From: Saprospiraceae bacterium
Lineage (GTDB): Bacteria; Bacteroidota; Bacteroidia; Chitinophagales; Saprospiraceae
NCBI GenBank assembly: GCA_020850225.1
Contig: JADZFD010000032.1
Location: 124,001-188,000 of the forward strand
Direction: 5' to 3'
DNA length: 64,000 nt
How positions within the stretch are numbered: the stretch's first letter is position 1; every line of letters starts with the position of its first letter. Positions 9,255 to 18,053 of the stretch are shown piece by piece. The notes beneath the pieces are model-generated. The model saw only the letters and a program-made list of their open reading frames with translations. It was not told the origin of the DNA and searched no databases. Made by a program: the position numbers and the translations under genes.

Positions 9255-10183
9255 GCTCTTTTATTAAAAACCTGTAATTGTTCCATACCTTCTCCGACGC
9301 CAATATATTTGATGGGAATTTTAAACTGATCCGATATACCCAGTACAACTCCTCCTTTGGCACTTCCATCCAGTTTTGTAAGAGCGAGTGCTGTCACATT
9401 GGTAGCAGCTGTAAAGTGTTTAGCCTGTTCTATGGCGTTTTGTCCGGTTGTAGCATCCAATACCAGCAATACTTCATGTGGTGCACCCTGATATTTCTTA
9501 TCTATAGACCGTTTTATTTTGGATAATTCGTCCATAAGCTGAATCTTGGTGTGCAATCTTCCTGCTGTATCAATGATAGCTATATCCATACCATTATTCT
9601 GAGCATACTGCGTAGTTTCGTATGCAACAGCAGCCGGATCAGTATTCATACCTTTGGAGAAAAAAGCACTGGAACTGCGCTCAGCCCAAATTTTTAACTG
9701 GTCTACAGCTGCAGCACGGAAAGTATCTGCTGCACCTAAAACGACTTTATAGCCTTTTTTATGATACTGATTGGCTAATTTACCGATTGTTGTTGTTTTG
9801 CCAACACCATTGACACCTACGACCATGATAATATACGGATGAGTTCCGGTAGGCGGATCAAAATCTTCAATATCTACTGTATTGTTTTCAGACAGGATGT
9901 CAATAATAACTTTTTTTAAGATGGAATTGAGTTCGTCTGTATTCAGGTACTTGTCTTCAGCAACTTTGGCTTCGAGTCTGTCTATAATCTTTACTGTAGT
10001 ATCAAGTCCAACGTCGGATGAAATCAGTATATTTTCAAGCTGATCCAAAAACTCGACATCTACTTTAGATTTTCCTGCTACAGCTTTGGTTATCTGACTA
10101 AAAATACTGGATTTGGTTTTTTCCAAACCTTTATTTAAGTCTTCTTCTTTATCCTTAGAGAAAAATTTCTTAAAAAAACTCAT
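9230..10183 (-). CDS. ftsY: signal recognition particle receptor FtsY
   Basis: This 317-residue SRP receptor GTPase docks ribosome-SRP complexes at the membrane. It has the short acidic/basic N-terminus usual in Bacteroidota, an N domain of helices, and the G domain with P-loop GVNGVGKTTTIGKLA near residue 125. DTAGR and TKLDGSAKGG follow in the expected order, and the C-terminal GVGEGMEQLQVFN segment closes the NG domain. It follows DUF4295, rpmG and rpmB on the same strand, a neighbourhood common in the phylum. A stem-loop between DUF4295 and ftsY may reduce read-through. Confidence 0.96.
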   Translation of the reverse strand: MSFFKKFFSKDKEEDLNKGLEKTKSSIFSQITKAVAGKSKVDVEFLDQLENILISSDVGLDTTVKIIDRLEAKVAEDKYLNTDELNSILKKVIIDILSENNTVDIEDFDPPTGTHPYIIMVVGVNGVGKTTTIGKLANQYHKKGYKVVLGAADTFRAAAVDQLKIWAERSSSAFFSKGMNTDPAAVAYETTQYAQNNGMDIAIIDTAGRLHTKIQLMDELSKIKRSIDKKYQGAPHEVLLVLDATTGQNAIEQAKHFTAATNVTALALTKLDGSAKGGVVLGISDQFKIPIKYIGVGEGMEQLQVFNKRAFVESLFS

Positions 10184-10221
10184 ACGATAATTGTTTCGCT
10201 TTGAATGAAATATAAATACTA

Positions 10222-10255
10222 ATAGGGTTTCCCTTAATACAAAGAAAAACCCTAT
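10222..10255 (-). terminator. stem-loop between DUF4295 gene and ftsY
   Basis: The arms ATAGGGTTT and AAACCCTAT form a perfect 9-bp stem with a 16-base loop. On the minus strand it is followed by a T-rich but broken tract, so it may be a weak terminator or an attenuator before ftsY. Confidence 0.45.
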
Positions 10256-10281
10256 CTGTGTTATTTAATTAAGAAAACAGA

Positions 10282-10458
10282 TTATTTGTTTTCCTGCAAG
10301 AATTCTTTAACCTTATCCTTGTGCACCATTGTTTCCTTGTAAGAGTACTTGCCAGTAACCGGATCTTTAATTGATTTGATTACTTTGACGTGATCTCTTC
10401 CAGAACCTGCGTTGGCTGCTCTTTGTGCAACCCTTGAGTTTTTAGATACTTTAGCCAT
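10282..10458 (-). CDS. DUF4295 family small protein
   Basis: This is a 58-residue basic protein starting MAKVSKNSRVAQRAANAG and ending VKEFLQENK. The central GRDHVKVIKSIKDPVTGKYS segment fits DUF4295, a short family found in Bacteroidota directly after rpmG. The gene starts seven bases after the rpmG stop. Constant linkage to two ribosomal proteins and its small basic nature suggest a ribosome-associated role, but no function is established. The ATG is preceded by an A/T-rich stretch without a clear Shine-Dalgarno site, as for its neighbours. Confidence 0.85.
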   Translation of the reverse strand: MAKVSKNSRVAQRAANAGSGRDHVKVIKSIKDPVTGKYSYKETMVHKDKVKEFLQENK

Positions 10459-10465
10459 CTTTTAA

Positions 10466-10654
10466 TTATTTAATTTCTTTATGAACTGTATATTTCTTCA
10501 AGACTGGATTATATTTCTTAATTTCCATTCTATCAGGATTGTTTTTTCTGTTTTTCTCAGTTACATATCTTGACATTCCGGGCATACCACTCGTCTTGTG
10601 CTCTGTACACTCTAAAATTATTTGTATTCTGTTACCTTTTGCTTTCTTTGCCAT
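10466..10654 (-). CDS. rpmG: 50S ribosomal protein L33
   Basis: This 62-residue protein of the large ribosomal subunit has the usual L33 layout: a basic start ([20 protein letters not shown]), [21 protein letters not shown] in the middle, and a short lysine-rich end. The paired cysteines of the zinc-binding form are absent (a single Cys at position 16), so it is the zinc-free type. It sits between rpmB (22 bases upstream) and the DUF4295 gene, almost certainly in one transcript. Confidence 0.96.
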   Translation of the reverse strand: MAKKAKGNRIQIILECTEHKTSGMPGMSRYVTEKNRKNNPDRMEIKKYNPVLKKYTVHKEIK

Positions 10655-10676
10655 GGTTATAACAATATTTTATCTG

Positions 10677-10925
10677 TTAAAGTTTGATGCCGGTGTCAAC
10701 ACCCTGATATTTTAATTCTTTAAGGTACTCGTGCAATCCTTTTTTATCGATATTTCTTAATGCACTTGCGCTTACCTTCAATTTTATCCATTCTCCCGTT
10801 TCAGGAATAAAAAATCTCTTTTCAAAAAGGTTTGGTAAGAATCTCCTTTTTGTCTTGATATTGGAGTGGGATACTTTGTGACCTTTGATTGGTCTTTTAC
10901 CTGTTAATTGGCAAATCTTTGACAT
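10677..10925 (-). CDS. rpmB: 50S ribosomal protein L28
   Basis: This 82-residue protein has the typical L28 start MSKICQLTGKRPIKGHKVSH, the TKRRFLPNLFEKRFF segment and the late SASALRNIDKKGL motif. It is the first protein gene after the upstream tRNA-Arg on the same strand, 66 bases away, and has no separate consensus promoter that I can see. It may therefore be co-transcribed with the tRNA and released by tRNA processing. Confidence 0.96.
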   Translation of the reverse strand: MSKICQLTGKRPIKGHKVSHSNIKTKRRFLPNLFEKRFFIPETGEWIKLKVSASALRNIDKKGLHEYLKELKYQGVDTGIKL

Positions 10926-10991
10926 CTCTATTTTTGTTTAAGTATGATTAATACTATGGGAATAAAATCCCTTTACTAATGTTTTATTTTG

Positions 10992-11065
10992 TGACTCCGG
11001 AAGGATTCGAACCTTCAACCGCCTGATCCGTAGTCAGGTACTCTATCCAATTAAGCTACGGAGCC
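10992..11065 (-). tRNA. tRNA-Arg (anticodon ACG)
   Basis: On the minus strand the 74-base cloverleaf folds fully. The acceptor arms are GGCTCCG and CGGAGTC with one G-U pair and discriminator A. The anticodon stem-loop is CCTGA CTACGGA TCAGG with anticodon ACG, and the T arm is GAAGG TTCGAAT CCTTC. CCA is not encoded. ACG (read as ICG after deamination by TadA) decodes CGN arginine codons. Confidence 0.95.
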
Positions 11066-11153
11066 CGACGTTTATGAAACTATCTGGCTATCTTTCAATG
11101 TTTTATCATTTCAAAAACATTATAAAGTAAGCATACTTCCTTAATTCAGGCTG

Positions 11154-11184
11154 CAAAGATAATTGAATTATTTATAACTGCAAA
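11154..11184 (-). promoter_or_regulatory. promoter of tRNA-Arg and probably rpmB-rpmG
   Basis: On the minus strand TTTTG (ending at 11181), exactly 19 bases, then TATCTTTG (11161-11154). This is a full match to the Bacteroidota -33/-7 consensus, about 85 bases before the mature tRNA 5' end. Confidence 0.7.
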
Positions 11185-11304
11185 AGTTTTTTTAAAAATA
11201 AATATATATTTTTTTATAATATTATTTTTAAAAATTTATTTTCAAAAAGATTTTATTGGATTTGAGTGCATAAATACTGAACATCTTGTATCGTTCCCTA
11301 AAGG

Positions 11305-12381
11305 TTATATCCAGGATTTTCTTTTAAACCAATAGGCAAGTAAAATTCCTATAATTACCATAACTCCCAGAACTATGAAATATCCGTATTGGGTTTGCAA
11401 CTCAGGCATATTTTCAAAATTCATACCATAAACTCCTGCTATAAAAGTCAAGGGTATGAAAATCGTAGAAATTATTGTCAGTACTTTCATGATTTTATTG
11501 ATTTCATTACTCTGGGTATTGAGATATATATCCTTCAAACTCATATTGACTTCTCTGAAAGTTTCAATATTTTCTATATTTTGAGTTGTGTGGTCCAAAA
11601 CATCCCTGAAATACTTACGAGTTTTGACATCAATCAATGTATTTTCATTGTATGTTAATTTATTGATGACATCTCTAAGTGGATAAATGTTTTTTCTAAG
11701 TATCATCAGGTCTTTCTTATTATTCTGTACTTTGATCAGAGTTTGTCTTACCGGCTCATCAATAACTTCGTCTTCGAGTTCATCGATGTACTTTCCAACG
11801 TTATCCATAATATCGTAATAACCATCAACTGTTATATCCATCAACCTGTAAAATAAATAATCGATATTTCTTTCCTTGATAATTGAAGATGGTGCCATTA
11901 GTTTTTCTCTGATCGGATCAAAATTGTCTCCCGGTGACTCCTGAAATGAGATTACTGTGTCTTGCGTCAGAATTAAAGAAATCTGTTCTTCTTCTATAGT
12001 TTTGATTTCGTCAACCCATGTCAGAGATTTGAAGCAAATAAACAGATATTCATCATCTTCTTCAACCTTTGGTCTTTGGTCGATGTTGAGGATGTCCTCC
12101 TGATATAAATAATGTATACCAAATTTATCGCAGATAGATCTTATTGCGTCTACATCATTCAGGCCAGTGATGTTTATCCATTTTTTTTCAACATCAACCA
12201 TTTTAAGTAGTTGTTCAGTATCCGGGCTGAAACGATGATAATCAGTAGAGCTGTATGTAAAAACGTCTATATCGATTTTTTCACTATGCTTTTTACCTGT
12301 ATATACAGGTGTCCCGGGAGGTAAACCAGTTTTACTGGTTCTTATTGAAAGGTTTTTATTTCTTTTATTTGTGGTTTTCAT
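11305..12381 (-). CDS. corA: magnesium/cobalt transporter CorA
   Basis: This 358-residue Mg2+ channel of the inner membrane has a long cytoplasmic N-terminal domain (funnel), a stalk helix, and two C-terminal membrane helices (about 300-320 and 330-350). The signature YGMNFENMPE lies between them near residue 319 and forms the selectivity loop. The short KRKSW tail is typical. The start codon overlaps the stop of the upstream DUF5683 gene by one base (TAATG), so the two are translationally coupled, at the end of the run that begins with the metallo-hydrolase and parAB. Confidence 0.95.
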   Translation of the reverse strand: MKTTNKRNKNLSIRTSKTGLPPGTPVYTGKKHSEKIDIDVFTYSSTDYHRFSPDTEQLLKMVDVEKKWINITGLNDVDAIRSICDKFGIHYLYQEDILNIDQRPKVEEDDEYLFICFKSLTWVDEIKTIEEEQISLILTQDTVISFQESPGDNFDPIREKLMAPSSIIKERNIDYLFYRLMDITVDGYYDIMDNVGKYIDELEDEVIDEPVRQTLIKVQNNKKDLMILRKNIYPLRDVINKLTYNENTLIDVKTRKYFRDVLDHTTQNIENIETFREVNMSLKDIYLNTQSNEINKIMKVLTIISTIFIPLTFIAGVYGMNFENMPELQTQYGYFIVLGVMVIIGILLAYWFKRKSWI

Positions 12382-13031
12382 TAAGGATATATATACTTAA
12401 TATCTGGATTCGGAATAGGGGTGGTTTTAGTTGAAATGTTGAGTCTGATGCCAGCATTTAATACAAAAAATCCGTTTTGAACAGGTATATATTCAGGAAC
12501 TATACTCAAATCAGGGCTGATATCAAAATCCATTAGATGCCGGTCAACAAAAGCGTCCACAACAGTGATGAGATGGCCTCCAATCAGCCATAACCAGGAA
12601 TATTCACTCCATTTTCGATAGTAGTCCCTTTGTTGTTTGTATCTGGATGCAAGTGGACTGCCTTCAGCTAATAATTCCAGGTATCTTTTTTCTGACTTAT
12701 TGTACTGTTGTCTGTTGAATATCAATACATAGGTAAGGCTGCCGTCTATCCCTAATGCAAGAGGTACCTTCCACCATTTTTTGTTGTAAATCTGACCTCC
12801 GGATGGTATTAATAGCCCGTATAATGCTGCTTTGCCTGGCTTTCCCTTAAACAATGAAAAAAAACCATTCTTGTTGATAATGGTATCGTTGTCGTTTAGT
12901 GCTGATGTATCTAAAACTATCGGTTTTCCAAACGGATCAGTGTTGTTATTGAACTGAGCATGTAAAGAGCAAATGGTACTCAAAGCAAAAAGTAAGATAG
13001 CAATGAATCTGCCTGTTATTCCCTCTTTCAT
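12381..13031 (-). CDS. DUF5683 family protein
   Basis: This 216-residue protein has an N-terminal signal-like stretch (FIAILLFALSTICSLHAQ). A conserved block near residues 66-95, KAALYGLLIPSGGQIYNKKW, matches DUF5683, a Bacteroidota family usually found right after parB. Hydrophobic segments around 85-105 and 145-165 could be membrane-associated. The role is unknown. It starts 18 bases after parB and overlaps corA by one base. Confidence 0.8.
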   Translation of the reverse strand: MKEGITGRFIAILLFALSTICSLHAQFNNNTDPFGKPIVLDTSALNDNDTIINKNGFFSLFKGKPGKAALYGLLIPSGGQIYNKKWWKVPLALGIDGSLTYVLIFNRQQYNKSEKRYLELLAEGSPLASRYKQQRDYYRKWSEYSWLWLIGGHLITVVDAFVDRHLMDFDISPDLSIVPEYIPVQNGFFVLNAGIRLNISTKTTPIPNPDIKYIYP

Positions 13032-13049
13032 GGCTTTTTTCAGTATTGT

Positions 13050-13958
13050 TTAATCATTTATTATGGAATCAATGATATTATTGAAGTCGTCATCTGAATT
13101 GAACCGGATAATGATGCTTCCACTGCCGTCAGTTGCTCTTTTTATATCAACAGGTTGACCCAGATGGTGACTCAGCTTGTCTTTTATTTTTTTAACTTCA
13201 GGAGTAATGCCACCTGTAGTGATGTTATTGGATACAACTACTTGGGATTTGGGTTGACTGAATGATTTTGCCAGAGACTCCAATGCACGTACTGAAAGTT
13301 GTTTTTCGATAGCTTCCTGATGGAGTCTGAGTTGCAAAACCGGATCTTCTATTCCTGCAAGAGTACGCGCATGACCCATTGACAACATTTTATTTTTTAC
13401 AGAAGACTGAATTTGTGGAGGTAATTTCAATAACCTTACATAATTGGTTACTGTACTTCTGTCCTTACCAACCCGATCAGACAAGGCGTCATGTGTAAGA
13501 TTGCATTCTTCCATGAGTCTTTGGTAGGAGATTGCTACTTCTATGGCATTAAGATCTGCACGTTGTATGTTTTCAACAAGTGCCATTTCGAGCATTTCCT
13601 GATCGTTGGCAACGCGGATATATGCAGGTATTTCTTTCAGGTTGGCAATTTTTGAGGCTCTTAATCTTCTCTCACCGGAGATAAGCTGATACTTATTGCC
13701 TCCAACAGAACGTACAGTTATAGGTTGTATCAATCCGTTGGATTTTATGGATCTGGATAGTTCTTCAAGTTGTTCCTGATCAAATTCGGTCCTGGGTTGA
13801 AATGGATTAACCTCAATGTTGTCAGGATTAATCATTATTATGTTATGGGATAATTCCCTGACAAGCTGATTCCTTTCTGTGGGATTACTCGTTTTTTCAA
13901 TATTATTAAGCAGAGATCTGAGCCCCTTCGATACTTCACTTTTTTTATTCATACTCAT
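13050..13958 (-). CDS. parB: chromosome partitioning protein ParB
   Basis: This 302-residue DNA-binding CTP switch loads at parS sites and spreads to form the partition complex. The N-terminal ParB/Srx domain contains NPFQPRTEFDQEQLEELSRS and the CTP-binding box GERRLRASKIANL. It is followed by ENIQRADLNAIEVAISYQRL and the helix-turn-helix with DRVGKDRSTVTNYVRLLKLP, then a C-terminal dimerisation region. Its start overlaps the parA stop by one base (TAATG). I found no full parS-like palindrome (GTTTCACGTGAAAC type) nearby. Confidence 0.95.
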   Translation of the reverse strand: MSMNKKSEVSKGLRSLLNNIEKTSNPTERNQLVRELSHNIIMINPDNIEVNPFQPRTEFDQEQLEELSRSIKSNGLIQPITVRSVGGNKYQLISGERRLRASKIANLKEIPAYIRVANDQEMLEMALVENIQRADLNAIEVAISYQRLMEECNLTHDALSDRVGKDRSTVTNYVRLLKLPPQIQSSVKNKMLSMGHARTLAGIEDPVLQLRLHQEAIEKQLSVRALESLAKSFSQPKSQVVVSNNITTGGITPEVKKIKDKLSHHLGQPVDIKRATDGSGSIIIRFNSDDDFNNIIDSIIND

Positions 13959-14746
13959 TATTGATTTTGAAAAATATTTTCTGTCTCCTGAATGGTCAAA
14001 AACTCTTTAGCTAAATTTAAAAAATTAATTGCTCCCTTGCTGCTTACATCATATACCACCACGGGTTGTCCTAACGATGGAGCTTCGCCTATTTTACTAT
14101 TTCTGTGAATGATGGTTTCGAAAATTCTGTCGGAAATTATGGTTCTAATTTCTTCCAGTACCATATTGGCCATTCTGAGCCGTTGATCATACATGGATAA
14201 TACTATGCCTTCGATTTCCAAATCCGGATTCAGCGACTGTTGCACCAAGCTTATAGTGTCTTTAAGTTTTCCAAAACCTTCCAGCGAAAAGAATTCACAT
14301 TGTACAGGTACGATAACACTATCAGCTGAAGATAAAGCATTCAGTGTTATCAGTCCCAATGAAGGTAGGCAATCAATAAAAATATAATCGTACTGATCTT
14401 TGATTTTTTCAATCAGTTGCCTCATTTTATATTCTCTTTCAGCAGTATTGACAAGTTCAATTTCTGCTCCGACAAGGTCAATGGATGATGGAAGAATGTA
14501 TAAGTTAGGTGTGGAAGTAGCGACTATTCCATCTGCCGGATGCACACCTTCAGTCAGGCATTCATATGTTGTTATCGATATTTGTTCTGGTCTCACGCCG
14601 ACTCCTGAAGTTGCATTTGCCTGAGGATCGGCATCAATGATGAGCACTTTGATATCCAGTACCGCCAATGCTGCGGCAAGATTTATAGCCATGGTTGTTT
14701 TACCAACACCACCTTTTTGATTTGCTATTGCAATTACTTTTCCCAT
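13958..14746 (-). CDS. parA: chromosome partitioning ATPase ParA (Soj-like)
   Basis: This 262-residue ATPase has the deviant Walker A motif KGGVGKTTMAINLAAAL at residues about 11-27, the DADPQANATSGVG switch region and the YIFIDCLPSLG Walker B region. It lacks an N-terminal DNA-binding extension, so it is the chromosomal Soj type. It acts with ParB in origin segregation. It begins three bases after the stop of the metallo-hydrolase gene and is coupled to parB by overlap. Confidence 0.95.
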   Translation of the reverse strand: MGKVIAIANQKGGVGKTTMAINLAAALAVLDIKVLIIDADPQANATSGVGVRPEQISITTYECLTEGVHPADGIVATSTPNLYILPSSIDLVGAEIELVNTAEREYKMRQLIEKIKDQYDYIFIDCLPSLGLITLNALSSADSVIVPVQCEFFSLEGFGKLKDTISLVQQSLNPDLEIEGIVLSMYDQRLRMANMVLEEIRTIISDRIFETIIHRNSKIGEAPSLGQPVVVYDVSSKGAINFLNLAKEFLTIQETENIFQNQ

Positions 14747-14749
14747 TTA

Positions 14750-15430
14750 TTAAATTTCTATATTTTCACCTACTTCCAATAGAATCAGTTCTTTTCCGAC
14801 ATTTTTAAAGTGCGCTTTGGCCGCTGCATGGTCTATACGGATATAGCCGAATGTATCAAAATGACATCCGATTATGGTATCACATTCTATATATGATGCA
14901 GCAATGGCAGCATCTTCATATCCCATAGTAAAATTATCTCCTACAGGTAGAATTGCAAAGTTCAGTTTCGGACACGTTAACGGAATGAGTTTCATATCCA
15001 TAGTTAATGCTGTGTCACCGGCAAAATAAAAGCTGATATCTGGATTCCAGATTACAAAACCTCCCGAAGGCCCACCATAACTGCCATCCGGCAGCATACT
15101 GGAATGTACGGCTGTGACATATTTGACAGTGCCAAAATCAAAGTTAAACTTACCTCCCAGATTCATCGGATGCCCGTCGATGCCCTTTTGATTGTACCAG
15201 GATACGATTTCAAAATTTGAAATCAGTCGTGCATTATTGTTTTTAGCAATTTTCTCTGAATCTTCAACATGATCAAAGTGACCATGTGATAGTAGAATGT
15301 AGTCAGCCTCAAGTGCATCAGTATTTATATGATCTGCTAAGTTGTTCGACGATATCATCGGGTCAAATATCAGAGTCGTTTCTTTTAATTGAATCTGGAA
15401 TGATGATTGTCCTAGGTATCTGATGTTCAT
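14750..15430 (-). CDS. metallo-beta-lactamase-fold hydrolase (UPF0173)
   Basis: This 226-residue cytoplasmic protein carries the MBL zinc motif SHGHFDHVED (H49, H51, D53, H54). Further metal ligands are likely in TAVHSSM, FAGDTA and the late GCHFDTFG. The length and the MNIRYLGQSSFQIQ start fit UPF0173-type metal-dependent hydrolases; the natural substrate of this group is not established. It is the first gene of the run leading into parA-parB-DUF5683-corA. Two TAnnTTTG boxes (near 15458 and 15549) lie upstream. Confidence 0.85.
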   Translation of the reverse strand: MNIRYLGQSSFQIQLKETTLIFDPMISSNNLADHINTDALEADYILLSHGHFDHVEDSEKIAKNNNARLISNFEIVSWYNQKGIDGHPMNLGGKFNFDFGTVKYVTAVHSSMLPDGSYGGPSGGFVIWNPDISFYFAGDTALTMDMKLIPLTCPKLNFAILPVGDNFTMGYEDAAIAASYIECDTIIGCHFDTFGYIRIDHAAAKAHFKNVGKELILLEVGENIEI

Positions 15431-15457
15431 TATACTATCTTTTAAATAACCCTATAA

Positions 15458-15556
15458 CAAATATATGTAACCGAATATTTATTTATAAAATGTTGTAAAT
15501 AAATCAAGTATTTCAAAAATGATAATAATTAAGGGTTCTTACAGCCTGCAAAGATA
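15458..15556 (-). promoter_or_regulatory. candidate promoter boxes of the parAB operon
   Basis: TATATTTG (15465-15458) and TATCTTTG (15556-15549) both match the -7 box on the minus strand. Neither has a clean TTG at 19 bases upstream, so which one is used is uncertain. Confidence 0.35.
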
Positions 15557-15680
15557 CATATTTTCCAACTATTTGACAGCAGAAATAATGTATTAACGCA
15601 TATTTAATAAAATAACAGCTAATCCGATAACCTTTAGGGTTGATTAAGTAGAAAAGACTCGTTTGATCATAGGTCAGACA

Positions 15681-16694
15681 TTAGTTTACATTGCCCATTT
15701 TCAGAATATCGATTTTCAGTTCTATAGTTTTACCCGGATCTTCAATGATTTCAAGGGGTTCCTGTAGCAACCGGTATGAAGGTACATTATTGGGAAATTT
15801 GTTTAAAACTCCCAAAATGACTCTTTTCAGGATCGTCAAATCTGATGCGGATATGAAGTCGTCTCCATTAACATTTGCTGTGATAAGTTGAACCGGATTA
15901 GTAAAAATATCCAATCCGAGTATGTGACGCTGTATTTTGACTACATCGAGTACAGATATTTTTTCTGAAAATGCTTCATCGTGACTTTCCATAACTATTA
16001 CGGGGTTCTTCATTTGCGGATAATTATCTGAAGGATAATCGAAAGTATAAATACCCTGAACATTTTTCCTGATTTCCAATCTCGGAGAACCTGCACTTTG
16101 GGGCTTTAAAAAGAAGTTGATTTTCAAATCATAGGGATTACCTGTTACAGGATCTATAGCTGAAAATGTATATTTGGTTGAAATTTGTGATTTTTTGCTT
16201 CTTGCAATGGTGATAGCATTATCCAGATTGTTGAAAAAAACAGGATATTGCATGGTTTTATCCGGGGCAATGACTACAAATGATGGTGTGCCATACCAAG
16301 GGCCATACAACCCATCTTTAAATTCATAGGACAGTGACAGAGCGCCTCCGTCCACACTGATTCCTTTCATCGTCTGGTTATACGTTTGTTCGAAAGCGAG
16401 AACTTCCGGGTTAAAATCACCTGGTATAGTAGTGATACTGAAAAATTCGACGTCCTGATTACCTTCGCCATACTCTATGTATTTCTGTTGAAAATAAGGC
16501 GCATTGGCTATACATGGCGGACACGTAGTGAAGAAGAATTTTATTACAACTATCTTATTTTTATTTAAATAGTCATCGTAGAGCTTGTGCTGCTGGCCAG
16601 TCACATCTGTAACTGTAAAGTCATGCAATGTCTGTGTATATGTCTGGTAAGTACAGAACATACATATTGCAAAAATCAATATTTTAGTCTTCAT
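15681..16694 (-). CDS. secreted redoxin with C-terminal dockerin-like domain
   Basis: This 337-residue protein has a signal peptide (residues 1-20, ending around TYQTYTQT) and a thioredoxin/TlpA-like domain at about 22-165. The active-site motif is CPPC (C58-C61) in FFFTTCPPCIANAPYFQQKY. A linker of about 80 residues follows. Residues about 245-300 are dockerin-like: SVLDVVKIQRHILGLD, then a calcium-loop-like ANVNGDDFISASDL helix. The protein stops right after KMGNVN, which aligns with the KIGDVN motif behind the dockerins of the two giant proteins in this window. It has no cohesin-like part and no T9SS tail, so it is probably periplasmic or surface-tethered through a partner. The redox role is inferred from the CPPC motif. 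Confidence 0.82.
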   Translation of the reverse strand: MKTKILIFAICMFCTYQTYTQTLHDFTVTDVTGQQHKLYDDYLNKNKIVVIKFFFTTCPPCIANAPYFQQKYIEYGEGNQDVEFFSITTIPGDFNPEVLAFEQTYNQTMKGISVDGGALSLSYEFKDGLYGPWYGTPSFVVIAPDKTMQYPVFFNNLDNAITIARSKKSQISTKYTFSAIDPVTGNPYDLKINFFLKPQSAGSPRLEIRKNVQGIYTFDYPSDNYPQMKNPVIVMESHDEAFSEKISVLDVVKIQRHILGLDIFTNPVQLITANVNGDDFISASDLTILKRVILGVLNKFPNNVPSYRLLQEPLEIIEDPGKTIELKIDILKMGNVN

Positions 16695-16823
16695 TTTCCT
16701 ATAAGTTATTGATATCTATGATACAAATATATGAAGTTTAATTTTATTTTGATAAAAAAAGTTTAGCAAGGCCGCCTGACTCAGTAAATTATTGTATAAT
16801 TGCATGGTATATTACAGTAAATA

Positions 16824-18035
16824 ATGAAAAACAGAAGCTTCATACCGGATATAACATTAATAGTGGCTGTAGGTGTATTGTTATCTTTTTCAAGACCTGT
16901 GATGTGGGGATTTTACGGGCATAAACTGATTAACAGAATGGCCGTATTCACGCTTCCGCCAGAGCTCATCGGTTTCTATAAAAAACATATCGAATATATC
17001 ACAGAACACGCTGTTGATCCGGATAAAAGACGCTATGCCACCAAACATGAAGGACCCCGTCATTTTATAGATATTGATCACTGGGATAAAATACCATTTG
17101 ACAATGTACCCAGGGATTTTGAAGAAGCAATAATACAGCATTGTTCAGTTAAATTGGTATTTGGTCAGGATTCCGTATATTTTAATAAAGAGATCAAAAA
17201 TGATTCTATATTTCTGAAGACACCATATCTTGGTGGAATATATCTGACTATTGATTATCCAACCTTCGTTAAATACTGGAAAAAAGTTATAAAACCTCTG
17301 TATTATGATGATCAATGGCGACTATCCGGCTATGATTTTGATGAATTATTCGGAACAACATATTTTCAAAAAAATAAGGTAGATATTCTGATTGAAGACC
17401 ATTTTTCTGAGTACGGTATAGTACCATATCAGCTGGAAATGAGTTTGTCCAGGTTGACTTATGCCTTTGAACAAAAAGACAAGTCTGCTATTTTAAGATT
17501 GTCAACTGAGTTTGGACATTATATCGGAGATGCACATGTCCCATTGCATACAACCAAGAACTACAACGGGCAACTTTCCAATCAAAATGGAATCCATGCA
17601 TTTTGGGAATCCCGTATTCCCGAATTATTTGCCGAACGCAACTTTGATTTTTTTGTAGGAAAGGCTGAATATGTTGAGAATCCTAAAGACTACATCTGGG
17701 ATATTATCATTAAGGCACACAGTCATCTGGATAGTGTCCTGGCAATTGAGCTCAGACTGAGCAAAACCTTTGATTCAGATAAGCAGTATTGTTATGACGA
17801 ACGTTTAGGCAGAACAGTAAGGCTGGAATGTCCTGAATATGCTGAAGCTTATATGAATGCGATGGGTTCGATGGTAGAAGAACAAATGCGTTCTTCGATT
17901 ATTGCTGTTGGATCATTGATTTATACAGCCTGGGTTAATGCAGGTCAGCCAGTTTTGGACTTTGAGGAAGACTTTGAACTTGTACCTGAACTCATAATTC
18001 CTGATAAAAATGTGAAAACGAGAGCGCACGAATAA
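16824..18035 (+). CDS. secreted S1/P1-nuclease- or zinc phospholipase C-like protein
   Basis: This 403-residue protein has an N-terminal hydrophobic segment (TLIVAVGVLLSFS). After it comes W28-GFYGH33, the position of the N-terminal Trp and His zinc ligands in the S1/P1 nuclease and bacterial PLC superfamily. Further ligand-like motifs are HEGPRHFIDIDHW, FGHYIGDAHVPLH (near 230-242) and GIHAFWES. The sequence fits this trinuclear-zinc fold, acting in the periplasm or outside the cell, but the substrate (nucleic acid or phospholipid) cannot be decided from sequence. It is divergent from the redoxin gene and ends in a hairpin shared with yqgE. Confidence 0.75.
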   Translation: MKNRSFIPDITLIVAVGVLLSFSRPVMWGFYGHKLINRMAVFTLPPELIGFYKKHIEYITEHAVDPDKRRYATKHEGPRHFIDIDHWDKIPFDNVPRDFEEAIIQHCSVKLVFGQDSVYFNKEIKNDSIFLKTPYLGGIYLTIDYPTFVKYWKKVIKPLYYDDQWRLSGYDFDELFGTTYFQKNKVDILIEDHFSEYGIVPYQLEMSLSRLTYAFEQKDKSAILRLSTEFGHYIGDAHVPLHTTKNYNGQLSNQNGIHAFWESRIPELFAERNFDFFVGKAEYVENPKDYIWDIIIKAHSHLDSVLAIELRLSKTFDSDKQYCYDERLGRTVRLECPEYAEAYMNAMGSMVEEQMRSSIIAVGSLIYTAWVNAGQPVLDFEEDFELVPELIIPDKNVKTRAHE

Positions 18036-18053
18036 TCTGATAGGTACTTTAAA

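Noticed and set aside
11185-11300. AT-rich repeats after corA as a terminator
   Set aside because: Several A/T-only arms can pair, but none has G-C content or a defined hairpin, so a specific call is not supported.
13050-15430. Search for a parS site near parAB
   Set aside because: I found no palindrome of the GTTTCACGTGAAAC type in or around the operon, so no parS is called.
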